From Aureimonas sp. Leaf427 (GTDB lineage Bacteria > Pseudomonadota > Alphaproteobacteria > Rhizobiales > Rhizobiaceae): a stretch of 64,000 nucleotides of DNA. Positions 25,021-35,337 of the stretch are shown in pieces. The notes beneath the pieces are model-generated. The model was given only the letters and a program-made list of their open reading frames with translations, was not told the origin of the DNA and ran no database searches. A program made the translations under genes and the position numbers. Within the stretch, counting starts at the first letter, position 1. Each line of letters opens with the position of its first letter. The stretch is from contig NZ_LMQW01000001.1 of assembly GCF_001425485.1 (NCBI RefSeq), forward strand, positions 471,016-535,015, given 5' to 3'.

Positions 25021-25302
25021 TCAAACCCCGAGCGCCTCGCGCAGGATGCGATTGGCGCGAACCTGCCAGCCAGCCCCGCCAGCCTTCAGACGCGTAACCA
25101 CGTCTGCGTCGAGCCAGATGATCGTCTTCAACTCGCCATCCACGTCGAAAGGTTCGTCGTCGTGAAGGGGGGGATTGTCCGGATCGAGGCGCGCCGCGGC
25201 CGTGATCGCTGCATCCTCTTCCGGTGTCATCGCCATGGGAGATGCCTTCGCATCGGCGGTGTGCTCAGCCACCCTGGTCTGTTTGCTTCCGAGAGCCGCC
25301 AT
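25021..25302 (-). CDS. brnA: BrnA-family antitoxin
   Basis: A 93-residue antitoxin from the ATG at 25302, which has GAGAGGG eight bases upstream; an ATG at 25323 would add seven residues. The C-terminal half is the BrnA ribbon-helix-helix-like domain: KTIIWLDADVVTRLKAGGAGWQVRANRILREAL. The N-terminal half is acidic and probably wraps the toxin. BrnA neutralises BrnT and, with it, represses the operon promoter. The gene overlaps the end of brnT by 38 bases, and toxin-before-antitoxin order is normal for brnTA. Together they form one complete type II module downstream of phbB. Confidence 0.87.
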   Translation of the reverse strand: MAALGSKQTRVAEHTADAKASPMAMTPEEDAAITAAARLDPDNPPLHDDEPFDVDGELKTIIWLDADVVTRLKAGGAGWQVRANRILREALGV

Positions 25303-25570
25303 AGAGCTTTCCCTCTCTGTCATTCGCCTTCCGAAGCGATATCACACGAATGTGGGTGTCTCGCTCCGTATAGACCAATACGTGGAGGCGATCCTGAATG
25401 AACCCGAAGGCGATCTTTCGGACTTCACCGTAATCGTGCCGACCGTCGATGACGATCAGAGCCGTCTCGAAATCGAAGTCCGAGACAGTATCGAACGGAA
25501 CGCCGTGCGCGGCAAGATTGCTGGCGGCCTTCACCGGGTCCCATTTGAAGGCCGCGCCGTCGGTCGTCAT
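25265..25570 (-). CDS. brnT: BrnT-family toxin (ribonuclease)
   Basis: A 101-residue toxin of the BrnT family, which has a RelE-like fold and cleaves mRNA. Family features are the N-terminal FKWDPVKAASNLAAHGVPF (residues 8-26), DFETALIVIDGRHDYGEVR, and VISLRKANDRE near the end, which carries the conserved arginines. Length matches the family (about 90-100 residues). It starts 24 bases after the phbB stop on the same strand, so it could share the phb transcript besides using its own promoter. The intact motifs and overlapping antitoxin suggest a functional pair. Confidence 0.88.
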   Translation of the reverse strand: MTTDGAAFKWDPVKAASNLAAHGVPFDTVSDFDFETALIVIDGRHDYGEVRKIAFGFIQDRLHVLVYTERDTHIRVISLRKANDREGKLYGGSRKQTDQGG

Positions 25571-25594
25571 CGCGGCGGCGCGGCCCTCGTTCGA

Positions 25595-26320
25595 TCAGGC
25601 GAAGTACTGTCCGCCGTTCGCGGTCAGCGTGGCGCCGGTGATGAAGCCGGCATCCTCGGCCACGAGGAAGAGCACGCAGCGGGCGATTTCCTCGGGCTCC
25701 CCGAGACGGCCGACCGGGATCTGCGGGATGATGCGCTCGTTCAGCACCTTCTCGTCGATCGCGCGAACCATTTGCGTGCCGATATAGCCGGGGCAGATCG
25801 CGTTGACGGTGATGCCGGCGCGCGCGCCTTCCTGGGCGAGCGCCTTGGTGAAGCCGATGTCGCCGGCCTTGGAGGCGGAGTAGTTCGCCTGTCCGGCCTG
25901 GCCCTTCTGCCCGTTGATCGAGGAAATGTTGACGACGCGGCCGAACTTGGCGTCCCGCATGCCCGTCCAGCAGGGATGGGTCATGTTGAAGAGGCCGTTG
26001 AGGTTCGTGTCGATGACCGCCTTCCACTGGTCCGGCGTCATCTTGTGGAACATGGCGTCGCGCGTGATGCCGGCATTGTTGACGAGAATGCCGATCGGGC
26101 CGTGCTCGGCCGCGATCTTCTGCACGTTCTCGGCGCAGGCCTCGTAGCTCGCCACGTCCCACTTGGCGACGACGATGCCGGTCTCCTCGGCAAAAGCCTT
26201 GGCGGCCTCGTCATTGCCCGCATAGCTGGCGACGACCGTATGGCCCGCACCCTTCAGCGCCTTGGAAATCGCAGCGCCGATGCCGCGCGTGCCGCCCGTG
26301 ACGATGGCCGTTCTCTGCAT
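25595..26320 (-). CDS. phbB: Acetoacetyl-CoA reductase
   Basis: A 241-residue SDR enzyme that reduces acetoacetyl-CoA to (R)-3-hydroxybutyryl-CoA with NADPH for polyhydroxybutyrate synthesis. The cofactor motif is GGTRGIG (9-15), with NNAG at 81-84, and catalytic Ser134, Tyr147 and Lys151 in YSASK. Specific PhaB features include MFHKMTPDQWKAVIDTNLNGLFNMT, SSINGQKGQAGQ and PGYIGTQMV. ATG at 26320 follows GGGTGGGA; the upstream frame to 26518 is not coding. It lies downstream of phbA, separated by a 179-base spacer with a strong hairpin. Its family relative FabG is excluded by the substrate-loop motifs, judged from recall. Confidence 0.94.
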   Translation of the reverse strand: MQRTAIVTGGTRGIGAAISKALKGAGHTVVASYAGNDEAAKAFAEETGIVVAKWDVASYEACAENVQKIAAEHGPIGILVNNAGITRDAMFHKMTPDQWKAVIDTNLNGLFNMTHPCWTGMRDAKFGRVVNISSINGQKGQAGQANYSASKAGDIGFTKALAQEGARAGITVNAICPGYIGTQMVRAIDEKVLNERIIPQIPVGRLGEPEEIARCVLFLVAEDAGFITGATLTANGGQYFA

Positions 26321-26444
26321 GTCGTGTCCCACCCTGATGGTCTCGTTGATTGGCCGGGCTTCGAGCCCCCGGCAAGGCGGAGCGAAAAGCTCCGTGCGTT
26401 CTGCTGCCGAACGTCGGCCCGGAGCTTGTCGTCCGGGCAAGCGG

Positions 26445-26474
26445 GCGACGCGGCGGCGAAGGCCGCCGCGTCGC
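26445..26474. other. Intercistronic stem-loop between phbA and phbB
   Basis: GCGACGCGGCGGC (26445-26457) and GCCGCCGCGTCGC (26462-26474) form a perfect 13-pair stem with a 4-base loop. No T run follows in the phbA to phbB direction, so it is more likely to stabilise or segment the mRNA than to terminate it. Confidence 0.6.
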
Positions 26475-26499
26475 TCCTCTGTCTTGAAACCCCGTCGCG

Positions 26500-27687
<1,188 letters not shown>

Positions 27688-28000
27688 CTCAAGTTCCTCC
27701 CGAAACAGGAATCAGCTCTCGAAACCGGTGCCGTTCGAGAAGGCTGGCCGTCATGACGTTGCTTGTCGCAGAGGCTGCCGGAGCCTGTCAAACGCGAACG
27801 CGCAAACCTTTGCCCACAACTTTGGCGGGCCGATTCGTGCGACCCGGGCGGGGTGTGGGCGGATCACCGGAAGGTGGGGTTCGGCATGTTGGAAAGCCAG
27901 TCTTTTTATGTCACTCATGAGCCATGGCGCACTGCAATAGACCGGGCCAGTCGGCGATGAGACCGGCAGCCCCTGCGGAGCGAAAGGGAGAGACATCACC
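27688..28000. other. phbA-phaR divergent control region
   Basis: A 313-base space between divergent phbA and phaR. It must contain both promoters and probably PhaR binding sites. It includes an AT-rich patch near 27895-27915 (TTGGAAAG, TTTTTATG). I could not identify a convincing PhaR operator. Confidence 0.4.
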
Positions 28001-28642
28001 ATGGCCAAGACCACCGACGTCACCGTCATCAAGAAATACGCCAACCGGCGGCTCTACAACACGGGGACGAGCACCTACGTCACCCTCGAGAATCTGGCGG
28101 CCATGGTGAAGGGCAACGAGGAGTTCGTCGTCCAGGACGCCAAGTCCGGCGAGGACATCACCCATTCGGTGCTGACGCAGATCATCTTCGAGCAGGAGAA
28201 CAAGGTCGGGCAGAACATGATGCCCATCGCCTTCCTGCGCCAGCTCATCCGCTTCTACGGCGACCAGATGCAGATGGTCATCCCGAGCTATCTCGAACAG
28301 TCCATGACCGCCTTCGCCCAGGAGCAGGAGGGCTTCCGCGACAAGGGCGCCGGCGTCGGCAGCGTGTCCAGCCAGAACGCGATGAAGCTGATGGAGACGC
28401 AGGTCCGCCGGAACACCGAGATGTTCCGTCAGGCCATGGCCATGTTCAATCCCTTCATGGCCAATGCCATCATCCCGGGCGACGGCGCGGCCGGCGCACC
28501 CTCGGCCGCCAAGCAGCCCGGCACCGCGGCTCCGGTTCCCGAGCGCGACGACTTCAACGCCATGCGCCGCCAGCTCGACGAGATGCAGAAGCGCCTGGAA
28601 GCGCTGGACTCCAAGGCCGCGGAGCCCGCCAAGGAGGGCTGA
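28001..28642 (+). CDS. phaR: Polyhydroxyalkanoate synthesis repressor PhaR
   Basis: A 213-residue regulator. The N-terminal PHB accumulation domain (VIKKYANRRLYNT, STYVTLENLAAMVK, DAKSGEDITHSVLTQII) is nearly identical to known PhaR proteins. A central helical part (QLIRFYGDQMQMVIPSYLEQSM) and a C-terminal coiled coil (DDFNAMRRQLDEMQKRLEALD) follow. PhaR binds DNA near phasin and phaR genes and is released by nascent polyhydroxybutyrate, so it links polymer level to gene expression. AAGGGAGAG precedes the ATG. It faces away from phbA-phbB and ends at a shared terminator with rpmF. Confidence 0.94.
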   Translation: MAKTTDVTVIKKYANRRLYNTGTSTYVTLENLAAMVKGNEEFVVQDAKSGEDITHSVLTQIIFEQENKVGQNMMPIAFLRQLIRFYGDQMQMVIPSYLEQSMTAFAQEQEGFRDKGAGVGSVSSQNAMKLMETQVRRNTEMFRQAMAMFNPFMANAIIPGDGAAGAPSAAKQPGTAAPVPERDDFNAMRRQLDEMQKRLEALDSKAAEPAKEG

Positions 28643-28748
28643 CGCGAGAAGGCTCGACAGCCTGTCCCGCAGCGAACGCTCCGACCACGAAAGGCTCGGA
28701 GCATTCGCCCGGCCTTCGGGCACGCAACGCCACTTCGCCGATCCCATG

Positions 28749-28778
28749 AAAAAAGCCGGGCGCGAGCCCGGCTTTTTT
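28749..28778. terminator. Bidirectional terminator between phaR and rpmF
   Basis: AAAAAA, GCCGGGC (28755-28761), loop GCGA, GCCCGGC (28766-28772), TTTTTT. It is a perfect stem with A and T tracts on the two sides, serving both convergent genes. Confidence 0.92.
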
Positions 28779-28874
28779 CATGGTCTTCGTCCCCGTCCAT
28801 CGGCATCGCCGAGGATCGGACCGGCCGCCTGGAGACCCACGAAGGCCGCGAGCCGTCCGCGACGGGGCGTGATA

Positions 28875-29060
28875 TCAGGCGTCGGCCTTGACGGTCAGAA
28901 CCTGCTTGCCACGATACATGCCGGTCTTCAGGTCGATGTGATGGGGGCGGCGCAGCTCGCCCGAGTTCTTGTCCTCGACATAGGTCGGGGCCTTGAGGGC
29001 GTCGTGCGAACGACGCATGCCACGCTTGGACGGCGAGGTCTTTCTCTTCGGGACGGCCAT
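28875..29060 (-). CDS. rpmF: 50S ribosomal protein L32
   Basis: A 61-residue ribosomal protein. [20 protein letters not shown] at the N-terminus is diagnostic, followed by [29 protein letters not shown]. The zinc-binding cysteines found in some L32 proteins are absent, as in other alphaproteobacteria. ATG at 29060 follows GGAGAAGAG; a longer in-frame start at 29174 is not credible. It sits downstream of mtgA on the same strand, 246 bases away, and ends at a shared terminator. Confidence 0.96.
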   Translation of the reverse strand: MAVPKRKTSPSKRGMRRSHDALKAPTYVEDKNSGELRRPHHIDLKTGMYRGKQVLTVKADA

Positions 29061-29306
29061 GCTCTTCTCCGTATCGCTCGGGCGAGGAGGCGCGCTTCCG
29101 CCCGGCCCGCCGGTCTCATCTCTGCAAAACTCTCGAGGGACCTTCCGAGGATCGGAAGGCACCCGTTCCGTCATGCGCGACAGGAGCGGGATCGAGCCTC
29201 GACCCTGTCCTGTCCAATCGAATGACGGGAATTGGACGGTCCCTTATCGAAGAATCGCCCGAATGGGAAGAGGCAGGCGCCGATTCAAGGCGCGCCCCGC
29301 GCCTCG

Positions 29307-29999
29307 TCAGCCGCTGCGCGGCGCCACCGCGACGCAGCCGACATAGCCGCCAGAGGCGCGCGCGCGCGCCGCGACCGTCGTCGCCAGCCGGGAGAGGCCG
29401 CGCGAGGGCTTGGCGGGATTGCGCTTGGCGGGCGCGGGCAGCGTCACCGCCAGGAGCGAGGCTTCGCGCGCGGTCAGCGCGAAGGCCGGCTTGTCGAAAT
29501 AGTGCCAGCTCGCAGCCTCGATCCCGTAGATCCCCTCGCCCCATTCCGCGACGTTCAGATAGATCTCGATCAGCCGGCGCTTGGAGAGCATGAGGTCGAG
29601 ATAGAGCGCCAGCGGCACTTCCAGCCCCTTGCGGACGAAGGAGCGGCTGTTCCAGAGGAAGAGGTTCTTGGCCGTCTGCATGGGAATGGTGGAGGCGCCG
29701 CGCGTGTCCTCGCCTTCCAGCGTCGAATCGATGACCGCGTTCAGCTCGCGCCAGTCGATCCCGCCGTGAAAGCAGTACTGCCCGTCCTCCGACATCATCA
29801 CGGAATGGACGAGCACCGGCGAGATGTCCTCCAGGGCTACCCATTCGCGCGTCACCGGACGGAAGGTCAGCCAGTCGCCGAGCATCAGCGTCGAGACCGG
29901 CCGGACGATCGGAATGGCGTAGATGGGAACGAGGGCGATCGGCAGCGCGACGAGGATCGCGAGGGTCACGATCAGGAGGCCGAAGGCGCGTCGCAGCAT
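29307..29999 (-). CDS. mtgA: Monofunctional peptidoglycan glycosyltransferase
   Basis: A 230-residue GT51 enzyme that polymerises lipid II into glycan strands at the outer face of the inner membrane. One N-terminal membrane segment ([21 protein letters not shown]) is followed by the catalytic domain. Glu71 in [12 protein letters not shown] is the catalytic base, followed by [17 protein letters not shown] and [25 protein letters not shown], which are the GT51 motifs. There is no transpeptidase domain. The ATG at 29999 gives the usual MtgA length; another at 30044 is possible, and neither has a strong ribosome site. It is divergent from ispA. Confidence 0.92.
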   Translation of the reverse strand: MLRRAFGLLIVTLAILVALPIALVPIYAIPIVRPVSTLMLGDWLTFRPVTREWVALEDISPVLVHSVMMSEDGQYCFHGGIDWRELNAVIDSTLEGEDTRGASTIPMQTAKNLFLWNSRSFVRKGLEVPLALYLDLMLSKRRLIEIYLNVAEWGEGIYGIEAASWHYFDKPAFALTAREASLLAVTLPAPAKRNPAKPSRGLSRLATTVAARARASGGYVGCVAVAPRSG

Positions 30000-30162
30000 C
30001 AGGAACTCTAGGGAGGGACGGGCGCTAAGAGCCCTTGGTCTCATCGTCTTATCGGCGGGCGGCAGGTGAGGCAACCGGCCGCCGCGCGGGGCCGCGCCGG
30101 CCGCTTGACCTTGCCGCCGGGATCGGCGAAGGCCGCGGACGGGATTTGGAGGACGAGACGGC

Positions 30163-31062
30163 ATGACGACGAGTTTCGAAACGGCGCTCGCCGCGCGTGC
30201 ACAGGCCGTCGAGACGCGGCTCGGCGAGATCCTCTCCCCCGACCATCCGCTGCTCGCCGGCACGCCCGCGCGGCTTCTCGCCGCCATGCGCCACGGCGTG
30301 CTGAACGGCGGCAAGCGCCTTCGCCCCTTCCTGGTCTTGGAATCGGCCGCGCTCTTCGACGGCGACGGGCAAGCTGCGAGCGATGTCGCGGCGGCGCTCG
30401 AATGCGTCCATTCCTACTCGCTCGTCCATGACGACCTGCCCGCCATGGACGACGACGACCTGCGCCGGGGCCAGCCGACGGTCCACCGGGCCTTCGACGA
30501 GGCGACCGCGATTCTCGCCGGCGACGGGCTTCTGACGATCGCCTCCGGCCTCGTGGCGGGCGCCGAGGGCGCCTCGCCGGCCGCACGGCTGGAGCTGGTC
30601 CGGCGCCTCGCGGTGCAGGCCGGCCCCGGCGGCATGGTCGGCGGGCAGGCGCTGGATCTGGCGGCCGAGACGGAGGACCTCGCCGAGGTCGAGATTTCCG
30701 TGATGCAGGCGATGAAGACCGGCGCGCTGATCGCCTTCGCCTGCGAGGCCGGGCCGATCCTCGCGGGTGCCGCGATGGAGGACGTGCTGCGCCTTCGCCG
30801 CTTCGGCGAGATCGTCGGCCTCGCCTTCCAGCTGGCCGACGATCTTCTCGACGAGACGGCCGATGCGGCCGCGCTCGGCAAGGCCGCGGGCAAGGACCGC
30901 GCGCGCGGCAAGAAGACCCTGCCCGCGCTGCACGGCCACGACTGGACGAGGCGCCGGCTGGCCGAGCTCGTCGCGGACGGCACGGCGCTGCTCGCGCCCT
31001 ATGGCGATCGGGCCGGCCCTCTTCTCGACGCCGCCCGCTTCATCGCCGAGCGCACACGCTGA
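30163..31062 (+). CDS. ispA: Farnesyl diphosphate synthase
   Basis: A 299-residue short-chain trans-prenyltransferase that joins IPP to DMAPP and GPP to make C15 farnesyl diphosphate for ubiquinone, undecaprenyl phosphate and hopanoids. The first aspartate-rich motif is [10 protein letters not shown], the second is [20 protein letters not shown] and [10 protein letters not shown] are also typical of IspA. Chain length (C15) is inferred from overall resemblance. GGAGGACGAG precedes the ATG. Its stop codon is followed within one base by a short relative of repeat A (31063-31118). ispG, an earlier enzyme of the same pathway, is about 2.7 kb away on the other strand. Confidence 0.93.
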   Translation: MTTSFETALAARAQAVETRLGEILSPDHPLLAGTPARLLAAMRHGVLNGGKRLRPFLVLESAALFDGDGQAASDVAAALECVHSYSLVHDDLPAMDDDDLRRGQPTVHRAFDEATAILAGDGLLTIASGLVAGAEGASPAARLELVRRLAVQAGPGGMVGGQALDLAAETEDLAEVEISVMQAMKTGALIAFACEAGPILAGAAMEDVLRLRRFGEIVGLAFQLADDLLDETADAAALGKAAGKDRARGKKTLPALHGHDWTRRRLAELVADGTALLAPYGDRAGPLLDAARFIAERTR

Positions 31063-31118
31063 GGTATCAGGCCGACAAGCCCTTGAATTGACCTGTTTCG
31101 TGGGCTCGTCGGTATCAG
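31063..31118. repeat. Short relative of repeat A between ispA and GGDEF-EAL gene
   Basis: The segment contains GACAAGCCC (31074-31082) and GGGCTCGTC (31102-31110) as hairpin arms. The loop TTGAATTGACCTGTTTCG matches the outer arm of repeat A. Both ends read TGATACC/GGTATCA. It spans the whole space between the two convergent genes and includes the TGA of the GGDEF-EAL gene (31117-31115). It looks like repeat A without the inner hairpin. Confidence 0.75.
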
Positions 31119-32611
31119 GCCGCGATGGAGCGCCTCGCTCCCGCAAGCTCCGCCAGCGGGACGGGCCGGCCGAGCAGATAGCCCTGGAAGACCGTGCAGC
31201 CGGCGGTCCTGGCGAGAAGCCGCTGCTCCTCGGTCTCGACGCCCTCGGCGACGACCGCGATGGCCTTGGTGCGGCCGATGGCCCCGATGGCGGCGACGAG
31301 AATGCTGGCGATCTCGTCGCCGGCCATGGCCTGGATGTAGCTCCGGTCGATCTTGATCGCGTCGATCGGCAGCGTGCTCAGCGAATTGAAGCCGAAATGC
31401 CCGGTGCCGAAATCGTCGAGCGAGACGTGCGCGCCCATGTCCTGAAGCGTCTTCAGCCGCTGGAGAACGGCGGCGCTCGCGCCCAGCGCGACGCTTTCGG
31501 TGATCTCGAAGGTGAAGCGCCCGGCATCGCAGCCGGTCTCGCCGAGCACCGCCACGACCATCTCCAGAAACGTGTCGCGCTGGAGCTGCGCGCCGGAGAC
31601 GTTGATGCCGATCGTGCGGCCGGGCAGCGCGGCGGCATCCCGGCAGGCCCGGCGCAGCACCCATTCGCCGAGACTGTCGATCAGGTTCGACTGCTCGGCG
31701 ATCGGAACGAACCGATCCGGCGCCATCAGCCCGCGCACCGGATGGCGCCAGCGGATCAGCGCCTCCACGCCCTCCGTCTCGCCGGCGCCGTCCAGCATCG
31801 GCTGGTAGTGAAGCTCGAGCTGGTCGAGGAGCACGGCGGCGCGAAGCTCGCGCTCGATGAGCCGGCGATACTTCTGCTCGGCCATCATCTCGTCGTCGAA
31901 GACGGTGTAGGTCCCCCGCCCGCGCCGCTTGCTCTCGTAGAGGGCAAGGTCCGCGCAGAGCATCAGCTCGTCGCCGAAGACGGAATGATGCGGCGAGGTC
32001 GCGATGCCGATGGAGGCGCTGACGCGGACCTGCCGCCCCGCGATGATCGTCGGCACGGCGAGGCGCGAGAGAAAGAGCGCGGCCGCGCGCGTCGCGATGT
32101 CGGTCTCGGTGTTCTCCATCAGGATCGCGAACTCGTCGCCGCCGAGCCGGCTGACCGAGCCCGTCGGGAAGACGCCCTCGCCGATCTCGACGAGATGGCG
32201 CAGCACCGCGTCGCCGACGCCGTGGCCGAGACTGTCGTTGATCGACTTGAAATGGTCGATGTCCACGAGAAGGAGGCTCACCGTCGAGCGGCTGCTGTGG
32301 TTCACGCGCGCGCCGAGCGACTGCAGGAAGGCATGGCGCGTGCGCGCGCCGGTGAGGCTGTCGCGAATGTTCGTCTGGATCAGGCTGCGCTGCGCGGCGT
32401 CGCCGGTGAGGAACCGGTCGGCAAGACGCCGCCGCGTCGCGACGAGGACGGCGAGGACGGCGATGTCGAGGGAGAGGAGCAAGCCGAAGAGAAGCGGCGC
32501 CGGCGACACGAGGAGGCCGGCGACGGCGATGCCGATACACAGGACCTCGATGCCGAGGAGCCCATGATAGATCGCAAGGCCTTGACGTCGAAGGGAAGTT
32601 TGCGTGGGCAT
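31115..32611 (-). CDS. GGDEF-EAL cyclic-di-GMP protein, membrane anchored
   Basis: A 498-residue bifunctional-type c-di-GMP enzyme. Two N-terminal membrane helices (about 12-34 and 38-58) are followed by a GGDEF domain with an intact GGDEF at 157-161 and DSLTGARTRHAF. The EAL domain has an intact EAL at 283-285, with later motifs FEITESVAL, LDDFGTGHFGFNSL, IKIDRSYI and VAEGVET. Both active sites look complete, so synthesis and hydrolysis are possible, perhaps switched by the membrane part. Many such proteins are mainly phosphodiesterases. ATG at 32611 follows GAGGCCGG. A longer reading frame to 33319 crosses the transglycosylase gene and is excluded. The stop codon belongs to the repeat at 31063-31118. 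Confidence 0.9.
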   Translation of the reverse strand: MPTQTSLRRQGLAIYHGLLGIEVLCIGIAVAGLLVSPAPLLFGLLLSLDIAVLAVLVATRRRLADRFLTGDAAQRSLIQTNIRDSLTGARTRHAFLQSLGARVNHSSRSTVSLLLVDIDHFKSINDSLGHGVGDAVLRHLVEIGEGVFPTGSVSRLGGDEFAILMENTETDIATRAAALFLSRLAVPTIIAGRQVRVSASIGIATSPHHSVFGDELMLCADLALYESKRRGRGTYTVFDDEMMAEQKYRRLIERELRAAVLLDQLELHYQPMLDGAGETEGVEALIRWRHPVRGLMAPDRFVPIAEQSNLIDSLGEWVLRRACRDAAALPGRTIGINVSGAQLQRDTFLEMVVAVLGETGCDAGRFTFEITESVALGASAAVLQRLKTLQDMGAHVSLDDFGTGHFGFNSLSTLPIDAIKIDRSYIQAMAGDEIASILVAAIGAIGRTKAIAVVAEGVETEEQRLLARTAGCTVFQGYLLGRPVPLAELAGARRSIAA

Positions 32612-32814
32612 GGGGGTCCGGCCTCGAGGATGCTCGGCCCAGACTCCCCGTCGAAGATTAAGAGAAGCTGAGTCCGGCGCTCCCCTTCCTCGACCCGGCG
32701 GAGCGAGATTCGACGATCCTCTCCGACCCTTCGGCACTTGCGCCGATTTGTGACGTTTCCTTGAAATTTCAGGTGCATGCGGCGCAATGGCGCGGCATGG
32801 CAGGGCTTCCCGCC

Positions 32815-33771
32815 TCAGTTGCGGAAGACGACGCAGGATGCACCGGATTGGCGCAGGCGCGTGCAGAGCCGGATCGCATCGTTGTGCGAGTCCGCGCCGA
32901 TGCGCACCGCGTAGATGCGCAGCCGGCCGGCCCGCGCGCGCATGACGATCGGCTTGGCGTCGCCGATAATGCCGGCATACTGGCCCTGCACGCGGCGGAA
33001 CATGGACATGGCGGCGGACTGCTGCGGATGGCCCGCGACCTGAACGCCCCAGGGCTTCATCGGCGCGCTGTCCAGCGAAGCGGTGATCGTCGCCTTGGTG
33101 CGGCGCGTCGGCAGGCCGCGGCAGGCCTCGTCGAAATCCTTGTCCTTGTCGAGCGGCCGCGTCTCGATCTCGCGGCCCTCCTCCAGGAACCAGGCGGCCG
33201 GCCGCGCGGTGATGGAGAGGACGTAGTTCTCGGTCTCGAAGGGCAGCGTGCCGCCGCTGATGCGCCAGCGCTTCACGCGGTTGATGCCGCCATTGTAGGC
33301 CGCCGCCGCCAGGCCCCAATTGCCGAGCTCGGCTTTGAGATCGCGAAGATACAGCGCGGAATGGCGGATCGCCTCGACCGGATCGAACGGATCGGCGAGC
33401 CCGCGCTCCTTGGCCGTATAGGGCATGAACTGCGCGATGCCCTGGGCGCCGACGGGCGAGCGCGCCCCCGCGTCGAAGCGGCTCTCCTTCCAGATGAGCC
33501 GGGTGAAGAAGTCCGGCGACATGTCGGCGATGGCGGCATTGGCCTTGATGAGATCGCAGACGAGCGCCGCGCCCTTCTCCGCCTCGGTCTTCGCCCGGCG
33601 CACGAGATCGGGCGGCACGAGCGAGAGATTGTGCGTGCCGGGGTCGAGCGCGGTGAGGACGACGGGCGGCAGGCCGGTGCCGGACCCTTGCGCCGGCGCG
33701 GCAAGGGTCGAGGCCGCCAGACAGGCGGCGGCGAAGCGTTTCCAGCCCCTGGCAGCGCCGCCTTTCGTCAT
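32815..33771 (-). CDS. Lytic transglycosylase with SPOR-like C-terminus
   Basis: A 318-residue secreted muramidase. A signal peptide ([17 protein letters not shown]) is followed by an SLT domain: Glu96 in IWKESRFD is the catalytic acid, then [17 protein letters not shown] and [15 protein letters not shown], the family 1 signatures. It cleaves peptidoglycan with formation of 1,6-anhydromuramic acid. Residues about 245-318 ([38 protein letters not shown]) resemble a SPOR peptidoglycan-binding domain. The ATG overlaps the ispG stop (ATGA), so the two genes are translationally coupled although their functions differ. Confidence 0.9.
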   Translation of the reverse strand: MTKGGAARGWKRFAAACLAASTLAAPAQGSGTGLPPVVLTALDPGTHNLSLVPPDLVRRAKTEAEKGAALVCDLIKANAAIADMSPDFFTRLIWKESRFDAGARSPVGAQGIAQFMPYTAKERGLADPFDPVEAIRHSALYLRDLKAELGNWGLAAAAYNGGINRVKRWRISGGTLPFETENYVLSITARPAAWFLEEGREIETRPLDKDKDFDEACRGLPTRRTKATITASLDSAPMKPWGVQVAGHPQQSAAMSMFRRVQGQYAGIIGDAKPIVMRARAGRLRIYAVRIGADSHNDAIRLCTRLRQSGASCVVFRN

Positions 33772-35051
33772 CCCTGCCGGGCCGACGGTCCGAAGCGCTT
33801 CTCGATATAGTCGGCGACCATCACGCGGAAATCCGCCGCGATGTTCGGCCCGCGCAGCGTGGCGACCTTCTGCCCGTCGACGAAGATCGGCGCGGCCGGC
33901 GTCTCGCCGGTGCCGGGCAGCGAGATGCCGATATCGGCATGCTTGGATTCACCGGGTCCGTTGACGATGCAACCCATGACCGCGACCTTCAGCGCCTCGA
34001 CGCCCGGATAGGTCTCGCGCCAGACCGGCATGGCCTCGCGAAGATCCTTCTGGATCGTCTCGGCGAGTTCCTGGAAGACCGTCGAGGTCGTGCGCCCGCA
34101 GCCCGGACAGGCCGCGACGATCGGCACGAACTGGCGAAAGCCCATCGTCTGGAGGATTTCCTGCCCGACCTGCACCTCGCGCGTCCGGTCGCCGTTCGGC
34201 TCGGGCGTCAGCGAGACGCGGATCGTGTCGCCGATGCCCTCCTGAAGAAGGATGCCGAGGGCGGCGGAGGAGGCGACGATGCCCTTGCTGCCCATGCCGG
34301 CCTCGGTCAGGCCGAGATGGAGCGCATGATCGGTGCGGCGGGAGAGATCGCGATAGACCGCGATGAGATCCTGCACGTTCGAGACCTTGGCCGAAAGAAT
34401 GATCTTCTCGCGCGGCAGGCCGGTCTCCTCGGCGAGCGCGGCGGAGTGCAGCGCCGACTGGATGATCGCCTCGCGCATGACGGCGCGGGCCGTCGCCGGC
34501 CGTGCGCTGGCGGCATTCGCGTCCATCAGCCGCGTCAGGAGCTCCTGGTCGAGAGAGCCCCAGTTGACGCCGATGCGCACCGGCTTGTTCCAGCGGATCG
34601 CCTGCTCGATGATCTCGACGAACTGCCGGTCCTTCTTGTCCTTGAAGCCGACATTGCCGGGATTGATGCGGTATTTGGCGAGCGTCTCCGCGCAGCCCGG
34701 ATGATCCGCCAGGAGCTTGTGGCCGATATAGTGGAAGTCGCCGACGAGCGGCACGTTCAGCCCCAGGCGCGCCAGACGCTCGGCGATGCGCGGAACGGCG
34801 GCGGCGGACTCGTCGCGATCGACCGTGATGCGCACGATCTCCGAACCCGCCTTCGAGAGCGCGGCGACCTGGGCGACCGTCGCGTCGATATCGGCCGTGT
34901 CCGTGTTCGTCATGGACTGCACGACGACCGGCGCCGAGCCGCCCACGAGGACGCCGCCGACATCGACGCCGACGGTCGCGCGGCGCGGCGAAGGCTCGTC
35001 GAGAAACGAGGAGGCCGGCAGGACGGAGGTCATGGGAACTTCGATGTTCAT
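33768..35051 (-). CDS. ispG: 4-hydroxy-3-methylbut-2-en-1-yl diphosphate synthase
   Basis: A 427-residue IspG (GcpE), the 4Fe-4S enzyme of the MEP pathway that converts MEcPP to HMBPP. Family motifs are [43 protein letters not shown] and LGLTEAG. The cluster cysteines are in ACPGCGRTT and [11 protein letters not shown], all present. Length is typical for the alphaproteobacterial form. ATG at 35051 has a weak site; 35033 is an alternative. The frame upstream to 35372 is not coding. Cotranscribed with the lytic transglycosylase through a 4-base overlap. It supplies precursors for the ispA product encoded nearby. Confidence 0.95.
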   Translation of the reverse strand: MNIEVPMTSVLPASSFLDEPSPRRATVGVDVGGVLVGGSAPVVVQSMTNTDTADIDATVAQVAALSKAGSEIVRITVDRDESAAAVPRIAERLARLGLNVPLVGDFHYIGHKLLADHPGCAETLAKYRINPGNVGFKDKKDRQFVEIIEQAIRWNKPVRIGVNWGSLDQELLTRLMDANAASARPATARAVMREAIIQSALHSAALAEETGLPREKIILSAKVSNVQDLIAVYRDLSRRTDHALHLGLTEAGMGSKGIVASSAALGILLQEGIGDTIRVSLTPEPNGDRTREVQVGQEILQTMGFRQFVPIVAACPGCGRTTSTVFQELAETIQKDLREAMPVWRETYPGVEALKVAVMGCIVNGPGESKHADIGISLPGTGETPAAPIFVDGQKVATLRGPNIAADFRVMVADYIEKRFGPSARQG

Positions 35052-35262
35052 CGCGCTGATCGCCTGACTTGATCGCGGAAGACCCGGCCGCTGGGAAATC
35101 GGCCCTCCGCTAACGCTTCGCCTGTCGAAACGACGCCGCCGGAAGAGGCCCGGCCGCCGCTGGCCCCGCGCGCGTCGGAAAACCCGCGCTGGAGACGCCG
35201 GGGTCGAGGTGGCCCTTTCGCGCGATCTTGTCAAATCCTCCTCGCGCGGCGCTGGAATGACG

Positions 35263-35288
35263 GGAACCTGACGCGGCGAACAAGTGTT
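35263..35288 (+). promoter_or_regulatory. EcfG-like promoter for DUF3309 gene
   Basis: GGAAC (35263-35267), 17 bases, TGTT (35285-35288). It matches GGAAC-N16/17-CGTT except for the first -10 base and lies 50 bases before the start codon. DUF3309 genes being stress-induced would fit. Weaker than the rpoH site. Confidence 0.45.
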
Positions 35289-35337
35289 TGTGATCGGAGA
35301 CGACCCGCTCGTCGCCAGCAAACCCGAGGATGCCCCC

